This document shows, piece after piece, positions 14,893-23,916 of a DNA stretch of 32,054 bases. The notes beneath the pieces are model-generated. The model saw only the letters and a list, made by a program, of their open reading frames with translations. It was not told where the DNA came from and did no database searches. The position numbers and the translations under genes were made by a program. The stretch is from Akkermansiaceae bacterium (lineage in GTDB: Bacteria; Verrucomicrobiota; Verrucomicrobiia; Verrucomicrobiales; Akkermansiaceae): positions 1 to 32,054 of the forward strand of contig JAQXBQ010000044.1 in assembly GCA_029252325.1 (NCBI GenBank), given 5' to 3'. The first letter of the stretch is position 1, and every line of letters begins with the position of its first letter.

Positions 14893-17655
14893 ATGCAGCG
14901 CAAGTTCAGTTATTTTAAGCAAGCTCACTTTCAATCGAAAGCTAGGGTGCTTTGTTGTTTGTCATGGTTGGTGATTTCATCACTGCCTTATTCTCGTGAG
15001 GCTTCAGCAGAGGCTGTAAAACCACCACAAGACGTTCCGGCTCGTGATGTTGAGCCTGCCAGTCTAGTCGGACAATTGGTGTTGCAGTTGGGTGACGAAT
15101 CCTTTGAGTTGCGTGAATATGCTATGGCTGAGCTGTGGAAGCTGGGTCGAGTAGCGTTACCTACTCTGCGGCTTGCAGAAGCTGGTGATGACATTGAGGC
15201 TTCCGAGCGAGCAAGCGAGCTGATTCATTATATCTCAATAGGCTTGCTGTATGATTGCCCAGAGGAGGCAAAGGGATTAGTAATGAAGTTTTTTCAGCAC
15301 ACCTATGATGGCAAAGTCATCATTCTGCATAAGCTGATGAAGTTAGATCTTTGGAAGCAAGTGCTCAATCTTGGCTTCTTTGACAGCGATCCTAATATCA
15401 AGCGTTTCACTGTCAGCCTCACGTGGCCCCGATTACAGTCGACTCTGACTAGGGCGATTGCTGACAATGCTCATCAGCAAGTTGGCGAAATTATAAGTAT
15501 GCTGGGAGATAGCGATTTGCACATGCGCGTTAAAGCCCACTACTACATTCACGGTAATCAACTCGATAAAGAGCTGAGCAAAGCCGAGGGTCTTCTGGGA
15601 AAAGAAGCAGCAAGGTGGAGGATGTGGCTATATCGCTGTAGTGGTAATCTAGAGGCTTCGATCAGAGAGGCAGAGAATGCTAGTCAGAATGGGGTTGCGG
15701 ATTTATTGCGAGTGCTCGACGGTAATGCGTTACCATGGCTCGAGCGATCCGCTAGCGAGGGTGATGCGATCTATCGATGGGGCTGTAAGCTACAGCAATT
15801 GAGGCTTGATGGTAAAGATGCTGAGGCACAAGAGGAGAGTGAAAAATGGGAGGCTATCGAAGCGGCTGATGTGAAGCTGCCGGTGGTGTCTCGCTACCTT
15901 GCGGTTAATGGATTTCGGGAGCGGTCACTCAATGTGCTAAAAACTAGTGATGCTAATGCAGCTTTTGACTTTTATGATCTGGCTGAGATGCCAAAGCAGA
16001 GCTTGAAGTTGCTCGGTATCGTGGACAATGCCAAGCCTCCATATGTCGACTGGGTCGGTGAACGTATTGAGCAGATCAAGAAGGGAGACGCTGACGTTCG
16101 GAAAAAGCTGTCGAAGGAAGTAATGATGCTAAGCCATTTTCTTTACTCTAGGGGTGAGGGCGCGCATGGAAGTGATGTGATCACGCCCATGATGACCCTT
16201 TTTTCATCAGAAAATAAAGATTGGGATGAACATATAGAGGCAATGTTGTTAGGTGGCATGGAATCGATGGCAATTGATTTTATGAAGCAGAGGCTTGCCC
16301 AAGGTGATGTTGACCAAGATGAGCTCGCAAAAATGGCTGGGAAAATTCTCAAAGAGATGCAGCCATTAATGCGGGACTTCTTTTGGGATTATTTGAGTAA
16401 GCGTAAAGGCGATACTAACGGAGCATTACTCGACCAAGTTGGTTTGCTTGCAGGTCTGTTGCCTGATCCTGAGGATATAGCGGCTAAGATTCACGACGAG
16501 CTCTTGTTGGAAATCGGAGAGGAGGGCGCATTAGCTGATCGCAATCGGATCATGCTCATCGATGCCTTGTTTCATCTATGTATCATGCGCAACGACCTAG
16601 GTGCAGCCTCCAAGATGATAGATGGCTATGCGGATGTAAGTAATACCCTTAGGTCAGCTCAAGTTGATATACGATACAACCTGCTGCGCTGGGAGCAGGT
16701 TGAGCCTGCATTAGCGGCTCGAGCTAAGAATCAACCAGATGACCACAAAAACCTCATCAAGTGGCACATTACGCTGCAGAAATTAGGCCGAAATAGCAAA
16801 TCTCAAGAAGTATTTGATCGGGCTATGCGTCTATGCCTCGGCAATCCAGGTAATTTGAGCGACTATGGTGAGTATTTGTATGCTGCCGGATACGAGCGCA
16901 AAGCGACAGAGTTGTGGATGCGGGCGGCGATGATGTCTGATCTTGTATCTGCAGATCTGGACGACTTTGTTTGGTTAGTGACACTGCTGGCGAGTAATGG
17001 CCAACATTTTTATGCTTCAGGAGATTGGCAAAAGGCATGGTCAATTAGTGAGGTGTTTGCTCGTTTTATCATGCGCAGCAGCTCAGTGAGCACCCGTGTG
17101 GCTCTCAAGGCGCGCTATCAGGCTGAGTTTTGCCATGGGATGATGATGCTCAATCAAGGGAGCACGAAAGAAGGAATGAGGAGGCTGGAAGCTGCTCGAA
17201 AAATGATTCCAGCAGATGGAGCGCTTGCTGATGATTTTTTCCCAGCATTGCGTAACAAAATCCCCGCCAAGATTTATAACCGTTGGTTTGATGAGAGCTA
17301 TGCTCATATTTTAGAGGTCTGCAAAGATTATCCTCAATCTCATAATGCACATAATACAGCCGCTTGGTTGGCTTCAAGGGCAGTGAGGCATTTAGACGAG
17401 GCACATACTCATGCCCAAAAAGCGGTTGCGCTTCGCCCAAACCAAGGAGCTTACCTCGACACGATGGCTGAGGTTTGGTTTGCAAAAGGTAAGCGTGAAA
17501 AAGCGCTGGCGTGGTCGGAGAAAGCCATGGCTGCTAGTATCTCCAACGCTGCAGGAAGCCCCAGAGGGCTTCGCCTAGTATATGCGAACTACCAGCAGCT
17601 TAATAAGCAATACCAGCACTTTAAAAATGACCCTTTACCAATGAAGGCGCGTTGA
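14893..17655 (+). CDS. Large exported HEAT/TPR-repeat protein
   Basis: N-terminal hydrophobic segment, HEAT-like ESFELREYAMAELWKLGRVALPTLRLA, C-terminal TPRs (ALRPNQGAYLDTMAEVWFAKGKREKALAWSEKAM). Confidence 0.65.
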   Translation: MQRKFSYFKQAHFQSKARVLCCLSWLVISSLPYSREASAEAVKPPQDVPARDVEPASLVGQLVLQLGDESFELREYAMAELWKLGRVALPTLRLAEAGDDIEASERASELIHYISIGLLYDCPEEAKGLVMKFFQHTYDGKVIILHKLMKLDLWKQVLNLGFFDSDPNIKRFTVSLTWPRLQSTLTRAIADNAHQQVGEIISMLGDSDLHMRVKAHYYIHGNQLDKELSKAEGLLGKEAARWRMWLYRCSGNLEASIREAENASQNGVADLLRVLDGNALPWLERSASEGDAIYRWGCKLQQLRLDGKDAEAQEESEKWEAIEAADVKLPVVSRYLAVNGFRERSLNVLKTSDANAAFDFYDLAEMPKQSLKLLGIVDNAKPPYVDWVGERIEQIKKGDADVRKKLSKEVMMLSHFLYSRGEGAHGSDVITPMMTLFSSENKDWDEHIEAMLLGGMESMAIDFMKQRLAQGDVDQDELAKMAGKILKEMQPLMRDFFWDYLSKRKGDTNGALLDQVGLLAGLLPDPEDIAAKIHDELLLEIGEEGALADRNRIMLIDALFHLCIMRNDLGAASKMIDGYADVSNTLRSAQVDIRYNLLRWEQVEPALAARAKNQPDDHKNLIKWHITLQKLGRNSKSQEVFDRAMRLCLGNPGNLSDYGEYLYAAGYERKATELWMRAAMMSDLVSADLDDFVWLVTLLASNGQHFYASGDWQKAWSISEVFARFIMRSSSVSTRVALKARYQAEFCHGMMMLNQGSTKEGMRRLEAARKMIPADGALADDFFPALRNKIPAKIYNRWFDESYAHILEVCKDYPQSHNAHNTAAWLASRAVRHLDEAHTHAQKAVALRPNQGAYLDTMAEVWFAKGKREKALAWSEKAMAASISNAAGSPRGLRLVYANYQQLNKQYQHFKNDPLPMKAR

Positions 17656-17682
17656 TCATACCTCGCTTTTCATTCTTATAAC

Positions 17683-18330
17683 ATGCATCGCCTTTTATTA
17701 TTTCTCTCATTGCTACCTCTGCTGGCGGCATTAGTTCTGCGAAAGTTTAATGCTGATCGCATCTTGAAGCTGGCCCGAGATCAGAAGCTCTCAGGCGATG
17801 GCGCGGCACTTGCTGAGCGAATGCTGTCATCGATGGGGAAGGGGGATGCCGAGCTCCGAATCAAAAAGCGAGAATGGGCTGGAGCTGCAGCCAGTGGTGA
17901 TAGTTGGTTGTCGCTGACGCCTCAACTCGCAAGTGGTAAAAGTGTCGCAGATCATGGGCAAGTGGCATTGCGAGTAGGTCTCTATTTCTTAGCCTTGAAA
18001 GATCCCAAATCCGTCGCTCGGCGTCGCTGGGCGCTGCGCTTTGGGCATGCCTTTCCCATTTTCACGCTAGTGGTATGCGTCTTTGCTTTGTTGGTAGGAA
18101 AGTTGCCCCCGGTGTGGGTGATCAGTATCGCGTTGGCTTCTTTGGGGATTGCAGCCTGTGCGCAGATATTAACTCTGACAACGAACTTACAAGCGTATGC
18201 GATGGCGGCTGTTGTGCTTGAGAAGAAACGTATTTACCCAAGGCTCAGCGATGAAGAGTCGGTATGTGCATCAATGCGCGGATGGGCATGGTATAGTATT
18301 GTGCCCGGTCTGATTTCTAGGTTGATGTAG
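17683..18330 (+). CDS. Integral membrane protein resembling YugP-type zinc metallopeptidases but lacking HExxH
   Basis: Colinear by eye with the YugP pattern: helix, LSGDGAALAERMLSS (cf. S.LTGAEVARRLLD), WLSLTPQLASGKSVADHGQVALRVGLYFLAL (cf. VRLSPGVYNS.SIAAVGVAAHEVGHAIQ), then paired TM helices and AQILTLTTNLQAYAMAAVVLEK. No HExxH present. Confidence 0.45.
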   Translation: MHRLLLFLSLLPLLAALVLRKFNADRILKLARDQKLSGDGAALAERMLSSMGKGDAELRIKKREWAGAAASGDSWLSLTPQLASGKSVADHGQVALRVGLYFLALKDPKSVARRRWALRFGHAFPIFTLVVCVFALLVGKLPPVWVISIALASLGIAACAQILTLTTNLQAYAMAAVVLEKKRIYPRLSDEESVCASMRGWAWYSIVPGLISRLM

Positions 18331-18481
18331 TTGGTCATGCCGACCCGATGCCACTCAACTTGTCAGCTGGCATGGCGACCTTGCCTTTCTAGCTGATGGT
18401 GTCAAAAACAGTATTCTGTACTCGCCAGCGTGTGGGCTTTTTGATAAGGATTTCTTAACTATTGGCGAAGCACCTCTGCCA

Positions 18482-20101
18482 ATGAAATTTCTACTACACG
18501 CTATGCTTTCATATAATCGCGATCCACAACAGACCATCCCAGAGTCATCCGTTAAAATTATCGGACTCGGTGGGGCAGGAGCCAATATGCTTGATCGAGC
18601 CACTTTAGATGGTCTGACCGGCCCCGAGATGACCTGTGTGAACACTGATTTGCGCACATTATCAAGCTCGGTAGCAGCAGAGAAAATTCATTTAGGAAAG
18701 AATTTGACCAAGGGGCTTGGATCCGGTGGTGATCCTGAGTTAGGTGCTCGTGCAGCGCAGGAGTCTGAGTCTGAGTTGCGCGATGCCCTCCGCGGAAGAA
18801 AAATGGTTTTTTTGTGCGTCGGATTAGGTGGGGGTACGGGATCAGGGGCCGCCCCCTTGATCGCACGTATTGCTCGCGAGGAAGGCGCTTTTGTCGTTGT
18901 GTTTGGCACGATGCCTTTTGGCTTTGAGGGGCAGCGCCGCAGAGAACAGGCGGACACAGCACTCAACGAATTGTCTGTGTTGGCCAATGCGGTCGTGACC
19001 TTTGACAATGACCGTATGGGAGAGCTGGTATTGGCTAAGCAGGGCATCCATGAGGCTTTTGCCGCTTGCGATACGATGATTTCAGAATCTATCAAAGCCG
19101 TAACGCGCTTGGTAGTCAGGCCGGGTTTGATTAATATTGGACTTGCTGATTTGATGAGTGCTCTAAATACGACACGTTCGCGTTGTCTCTTCGGATCCGG
19201 TTCAGGCCAAGGCGAGAACCGGTCACAGCAGGCGATCGAAAACGCGCTCAACAGCCCATTGCTCGACAAGGGACACCTTCTCGCTGATGCCTCAAGCGTG
19301 CTCATTCATGTTTGTGGAGACGAAAGCCTGACCCTTTATGAAGTAGAGCTACTTATGCAGAGCCTTTCTAAGCATATACCTAAAGACTCACAGGTTTTAT
19401 TCGGAGTTGCTACTGATCCATCAATGGAGGGCGAGCTTAGTGTGACGCTGATCAGTGCCGTGCCTGAGGAGAAAATTCATTCTGGGGTTTCTCATGACGA
19501 TAATGATGACCAAGAAGATGAGTCATCTCTCGATGATCAAATATCTGCGTCCCTAGCGGCGGTTGAGTCGAGTCGTGTGATGGAAGCTCCCGAGGATGAG
19601 CAAATTATGGAGCCAAGTGAGGGTTTTTCACCAGAGGGTGATGCTGATGATGAGGATCCACAACGAGATCAAGGTGAACTCGATCAGAGTGATGAGACGT
19701 CGGAAGATAGTCAGGGTAGCTACGCAGAATTTATCAATATGGATGATGTGCAAGATCTTGCTGATGCTGTGCTCAAGGATGCAGAATTTGAAATAGATCA
19801 CGGATCAAATGAAGAAGCCGCTGATGAGGAAGAAGTCGCGGAACAACCGTTTGCTGAAATCGAGGGCCTTGAAAACGATGAACTTGAGAAAACCGAAGAG
19901 GGGGAGACCGAAAGTTCGCAAATAGCCATTGACCAAGAGCAGAGTCTTTTTGGCGATAACTCACTTAGTGACAAGCAAAATGCCCAGGGTGAGCTAGAGC
20001 TGGACGGTGGACCTAAGGGTAAATTTGAGGGCGAAAGCCCGAACGTGCTTGAGGGCGAAGATCTTGATATCCCGCCATTTTTGCGTAACAAGAAGAAGTA
20101 A
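18482..20101 (+). CDS. ftsZ: Cell division protein FtsZ (divergent, long acidic linker)
   Basis: GLGGAGANM, NTDLRTL, GLGGGTGSGAAPLIA tubulin signature, PFGFEGQRRREQA, T7-region PGLINIGLADL, C-terminal peptide DIPPFLRNKKK. An alternative start at 18503 is possible. Confidence 0.93.
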   Translation: MKFLLHAMLSYNRDPQQTIPESSVKIIGLGGAGANMLDRATLDGLTGPEMTCVNTDLRTLSSSVAAEKIHLGKNLTKGLGSGGDPELGARAAQESESELRDALRGRKMVFLCVGLGGGTGSGAAPLIARIAREEGAFVVVFGTMPFGFEGQRRREQADTALNELSVLANAVVTFDNDRMGELVLAKQGIHEAFAACDTMISESIKAVTRLVVRPGLINIGLADLMSALNTTRSRCLFGSGSGQGENRSQQAIENALNSPLLDKGHLLADASSVLIHVCGDESLTLYEVELLMQSLSKHIPKDSQVLFGVATDPSMEGELSVTLISAVPEEKIHSGVSHDDNDDQEDESSLDDQISASLAAVESSRVMEAPEDEQIMEPSEGFSPEGDADDEDPQRDQGELDQSDETSEDSQGSYAEFINMDDVQDLADAVLKDAEFEIDHGSNEEAADEEEVAEQPFAEIEGLENDELEKTEEGETESSQIAIDQEQSLFGDNSLSDKQNAQGELELDGGPKGKFEGESPNVLEGEDLDIPPFLRNKKK

Positions 20102-20180
20102 TACTGATAAATACTAGAGAATATCTAGCGAATAATTCAGCTTGCTGTTAGTTTAATATAATACTACACGTTTATTCATA

Positions 20181-20906
20181 ATGTCAAATGTAGGAACTTT
20201 CATATTAGTCGCCGTGTGTCTTGGCATGGGGTATCTGATCGAGCCAGTCGTATTTGAGCTCCGTAACAAGGATAGAAATAAGAGTGCTGCAGTTGAGAAA
20301 ATGCCTGTAGTGAAGAAAGAGAAGCCCAAGCCCAAGCCCAAGCAAAGGCCCACTGTTAATATTGATTTAGGTTTAGTTAAGCCTGCAGACTACCCAGGCA
20401 GAGTATCGCTCTTTGAGCCCCTGGAAATTAATCATGAGGGTCTCACCCTTAGCCTCAAAGAGGGGGCTCAAATAATACCAGTTCGCCTTGAAGGTAGCGA
20501 CTTAGTTTTTAAAACTGAAGGCATCAGTGTTGAGCACTCTGTTGACGTTGATCAGACTGATTTCAAGCAATTAGTATTGCCTGTGATGAATGCTCGGATT
20601 CAGAGAGAGGCTGAAATGAAGCGCATTGAAGATGCTAAGCCTGTCGTGCTTGATGATTCCGCGATTGTTGCTTGTGTTCAGGCGAGTGTGGAAAGCGGAG
20701 CTGTGAATGAATTTAAGGCCGAGCAAGTCACAGAGTGGCTCGTGGGTGATGACATGGAGTTTGACGGCGCAACTTATCAGACTGGATTGGTGACCTTTAA
20801 GTCAGAGACAATATTGGGTGTTCAACAACAAAAAGCGATTGCACTGATCGAAGATGGAGAAGTCGTTAAATGGCTTTGGGCTAAGACTAGCCTCGAAATG
20901 CGCTAA
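20181..20906 (+). CDS. Hypothetical single-pass membrane protein with Lys/Pro linker
   Basis: N-terminal TM (GTFILVAVCLGMGYLIEP), basic KKEKPKPKPKQRP linker, soluble C-terminal domain; no family recognised. Confidence 0.6.
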   Translation: MSNVGTFILVAVCLGMGYLIEPVVFELRNKDRNKSAAVEKMPVVKKEKPKPKPKQRPTVNIDLGLVKPADYPGRVSLFEPLEINHEGLTLSLKEGAQIIPVRLEGSDLVFKTEGISVEHSVDVDQTDFKQLVLPVMNARIQREAEMKRIEDAKPVVLDDSAIVACVQASVESGAVNEFKAEQVTEWLVGDDMEFDGATYQTGLVTFKSETILGVQQQKAIALIEDGEVVKWLWAKTSLEMR

Positions 20907-20936
20907 TCGATAGTTCGGCTCTCTGAGGGGCTATGC

Positions 20937-22679
20937 TTATCTGGTAGCTTTGTTACTGCCCAGAAAATCTTGTATTTCGCCAAGGCTACGAGTGTTGAGC
21001 ACGTCTTCTCGTCTCAGCCAGCCTTTGCGCGCGATGCGGACTCCAAAGGCAAGATACTGCAGCTGTTCAGTAGAGTGAGCATCAGGATTGATGGAGGTCA
21101 TCACACCTTTGTCACGAGCACGGTGCCAGTGGCGCCAGTCCATATCGAGGCGGTATGGGTTGCAATTGAGCTCGATGATCGTGCCCGTAGCAGCAGCGCA
21201 ATCGATGATTTTATCGATATTAATCTCATAGCCTTTTCTTTTCAGCAGTAACCTGCCGGTCACATGGCCGATCATGGTGACGTAGGGGTTTTCCATAGCG
21301 CTGATGATGCGCTTGGTCTGTTCTTTTTCTGATAGCTGGAATGAGCCGTGGACGGATGCCACACAGTAGTCTAGCTGGGCCAATAGGCTGTCTTCAAAGT
21401 CGAGTGTGCCATCTTTAAGGATGTCGACCTCAGTGCCGGCGAATACCTTGAAATCATCCCACTTAGCGTTAAGGGTATGGATCGCTTCCACTTGGCGGAG
21501 TAGTCGGTCAGGCTGGAGCCCTCGTGCCTGAAACTGTGATTTTGAGTGGTCAGCAATGCCGAGGTACTGCAGACCGAGATCGCGAGCGGCGGCGGCCATT
21601 TCCTCGAGAGTATTCTTGCCATCAGATTCCGTGGTATGGTTGTGGAAGGTGCCGCGCAGGTTTTCTAAATCAATTAAGCGGGGTAATTCACCGGCATCAG
21701 CGGCCTCAATCTCACCCTGATTCTCCCGTAGCTCAGGCGGTATGTCGTCTAGACCGAGTGCCCGGTAGATGTCGCGCTCATCCTTGACAGAAGGTGCTGC
21801 AGGGGTGGACTTGTCCTTGGGAGTGAAGCCATACTCGTTGAGTGACCAGCCGTGTTTGAGCGCGCGTGAGCGCAGTGCGACGTTATGTTCCTTGCTACCT
21901 GAAAAATACTGCAGGGCGAATGGGAACTGATCATTGGAAACGGCGCGCAGGTCACACTGCAAACCGTCCTCAAGCCTTATCGAAGCCTTGGTGTCTCCCT
22001 GCGCGATCACTGAGTGCACTTCTGGTAAACTGGTGAAGTAGGCAGTGAGCTTGGCCGGTGCGGCGGTAGCGACCAGGAAGTCGAGATCATGGAGCACCTC
22101 CTTGCTTCTGCGGTAAGAGCCCGCCGCTGCCACCCGCAGCGAGTCGGGATGCTCGCGGAGAATATTGAGCATGTGTTCTGCAATCGGAGCCACATCTCCG
22201 AGGCGGAAGAAATCGGCAAACTGTTCCTTGAGGGCAATCGACTCTATGAGCTTCTCAATCGATTTCTTGCCAAAGCCCGGCAGCGAAGCTGCTGATCCGT
22301 CTTCGCACACAGCCTTGAGAGCATCGATGGAATCAACATTGAGCTTGTCATAGAGAGCACGAACTTTTTTGGGTCCCAGCCCCTGGATGCCAAAGAGGTC
22401 GAAGAGCCCTGGGGGGAACTCAGCACGCAGGTTTTGGTGGAACTCGAGTTTGCCTGTGCTGGCAAGCTCATGGATTTTCTGCTGCAGGGCTTTGCCGATA
22501 CCGGCAATGCCCTCAAGGTTATCTGCAGCCGCCATGGCAACAATCTCTCCCTGAAAGTTTCGGACTGTTTCTGCACCATTGCGATAGGCACGGGTTTTGA
22601 AAGGGTTCTCACCCTTAATTTCCATGAGCAGTGCGATCTCATCGAGAACTGCAGCAATTTCATCTCTTGAGATAGCCAT
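20937..22679 (-). CDS. polX: DNA polymerase/3'-5' exonuclease PolX
   Basis: N-terminal HhH pol-beta-like region, [17 protein letters not shown] palm motif, C-terminal PHP domain ([27 protein letters not shown]). Confidence 0.93.
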   Translation of the reverse strand: MAISRDEIAAVLDEIALLMEIKGENPFKTRAYRNGAETVRNFQGEIVAMAAADNLEGIAGIGKALQQKIHELASTGKLEFHQNLRAEFPPGLFDLFGIQGLGPKKVRALYDKLNVDSIDALKAVCEDGSAASLPGFGKKSIEKLIESIALKEQFADFFRLGDVAPIAEHMLNILREHPDSLRVAAAGSYRRSKEVLHDLDFLVATAAPAKLTAYFTSLPEVHSVIAQGDTKASIRLEDGLQCDLRAVSNDQFPFALQYFSGSKEHNVALRSRALKHGWSLNEYGFTPKDKSTPAAPSVKDERDIYRALGLDDIPPELRENQGEIEAADAGELPRLIDLENLRGTFHNHTTESDGKNTLEEMAAAARDLGLQYLGIADHSKSQFQARGLQPDRLLRQVEAIHTLNAKWDDFKVFAGTEVDILKDGTLDFEDSLLAQLDYCVASVHGSFQLSEKEQTKRIISAMENPYVTMIGHVTGRLLLKRKGYEINIDKIIDCAAATGTIIELNCNPYRLDMDWRHWHRARDKGVMTSINPDAHSTEQLQYLAFGVRIARKGWLRREDVLNTRSLGEIQDFLGSNKATR

Positions 22680-22681
22680 AA

Positions 22682-23197
22682 TTAGAGACTGGGTCTTAAA
22701 TTGATAAATTTAGAGTTGTAGTGATCACGTGGGCTAAACAGCCAGCCTGGATTGCGGTTTACGAGTTCGTAACGGGTAAGCATAAATTCTGGCAGGATTT
22801 GGTTGGAGTTGATCTCATATACTTTGTCGCCGGTGTAATAACCATAAATCTTATATTCGAAATTTTGGTCAAAACCGTAGCGATTACCCACCGGTCCAGT
22901 TTCAGGTAAACGGTCTGGGTTTTGTTTTTTGCTCTCGTTGAAAACCACAAGTCTAGCTGTATTAGCACTCTGGCGTGGCTTACGCAAGTATCCCCAGAAG
23001 CGAGTTTTTTCCACGTAGTAGCGCCTGCCATAGAAGAAATTGCCAGTTGGTTCGCTGGCGATCTTGGCAGCGCGGACTTCAGCTGGCGGGCCACCCATAT
23101 TGGGTGAGCCGTAAGTTCCGGAGTATCCACCGGTAGCACAGGAGCCCAGCAGCATGGCAAGAACTCCAGAGGCAAAAAGGATAACGTGTTTCCACAT
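22682..23197 (-). CDS. Hypothetical lipoprotein
   Basis: From the internal Met: MWKHVILFASGVLAMLLGSCATGG, signal peptide with lipobox LLGSC. The longer upstream ORF extension is not lipoprotein-like. Confidence 0.6.
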   Translation of the reverse strand: MWKHVILFASGVLAMLLGSCATGGYSGTYGSPNMGGPPAEVRAAKIASEPTGNFFYGRRYYVEKTRFWGYLRKPRQSANTARLVVFNESKKQNPDRLPETGPVGNRYGFDQNFEYKIYGYYTGDKVYEINSNQILPEFMLTRYELVNRNPGWLFSPRDHYNSKFINLRPSL

Positions 23198-23391
23198 GGC
23201 ATGATCTTTGGTGAGAACCTCAGTGAGGTCAAGCAAGGCTTGTGCGTTCTGTGTCGTGTAAACGAGTCTGGTTATAATACCGCATAGCATATTAGTTGAC
23301 AGTTATGGCTGGGGGTTGTAGCTCAACTGCATCGCATTACTGTGTTGAACGTTGACTGTGTTCATTGTTCTCTCTAAAAGCGATTCACAAG

Positions 23392-23465
<74 letters not shown>

Positions 23466-23478
23466 CTTTTTTTACACA

Positions 23479-23764
23479 ATGGCATATGTTTACATGCTAA
23501 AAGGGGCAAAGGGTCGGTATTACATCGGCTGCACAGAGGATGTCGAGGCACGTATAATACGACACAACACTGGTATGGTGTACTCGACGGGACGACTTGG
23601 CTTGCCTCTCGAGTTGGAAGCATGGCGAGAGTTTTCTGACATGGCTTATTGCATTTGCAGTTCGTCAGCCAGCGGTGAATGGAGTTGAAGTTGAAAGATG
23701 CGTGATGCGCGCTCTGGCGGAGGGGGTGGGATTGCCTTCATGCTATGCAGGCTATGCGAAATAG
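23479..23764 (+). pseudogene. Truncated/frameshifted GIY-YIG endonuclease
   Basis: MAYVYMLKGAKGRYYIGCTEDVEARIIRHNTGMVYSTG matches the GIY-YIG N-terminal core. The frame ends at 23688 after WREFSDMA without the usual C-terminal helices. A +1 frame continues AVRQPAVNGVEVERCVMRALAEGVGLPSCYAGYAK to TAG at 23764. Confidence 0.6.
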
Positions 23765-23914
23765 CAGAAATCCTCCTACGGATTTCTGATTATTGAAAGC
23801 GTGATGCACGCACTGGCGTGTGCGTTCAAACCCTTGCTCGCTGAGCTCGCAAAGAGTTCTTGGCCCGCGCCTAAATGCCAGAGCCCGACCCACATGAAGT
23901 GGGCCGGGCTCTGG
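23711..23914 (-). mobile_element. tRNA-3'-end-associated repeat element, copy 1 (attached to tRNA-Ser)
   Basis: Starts at the tRNA-Ser CCA and ends in a 23-bp copy of the tRNA-Ser 3' end (23711-23733 vs 23908-23930, 22/23). Contains a 66-bp core (23762-23827) shared with copy 2. Confidence 0.7.
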
Positions 23915-23916
23915 CA
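23876..23916 (-). repeat. 18-bp-stem hairpin incorporating the tRNA-Ser GCCA end
   Basis: Minus strand: TGCCAGAGCCCGGCCCAC-TTCAT-GTGGGTCGGGCTCTGGCA; fully paired apart from one G.T wobble. Confidence 0.9.

Noticed and set aside
18327-18481. Open frame upstream of and in phase with ftsZ (…WHGDLAFLADGVKNSILYSPACGLFDKDFLTIGEAPLP-M)
   Set aside because: The frame is open back to about 18327 and looks protein-like, but I found no ATG/GTG/TTG start in it. FtsZ normally begins shortly before the IIGLGG strand, so it was not called coding.
20323-20343. AAGCCC hexanucleotide repeat in the ORF downstream of ftsZ
   Set aside because: Encodes a short Lys-Pro linker; simple codon repetition rather than an independent element. 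Mentioned only in the partner-protein finding.
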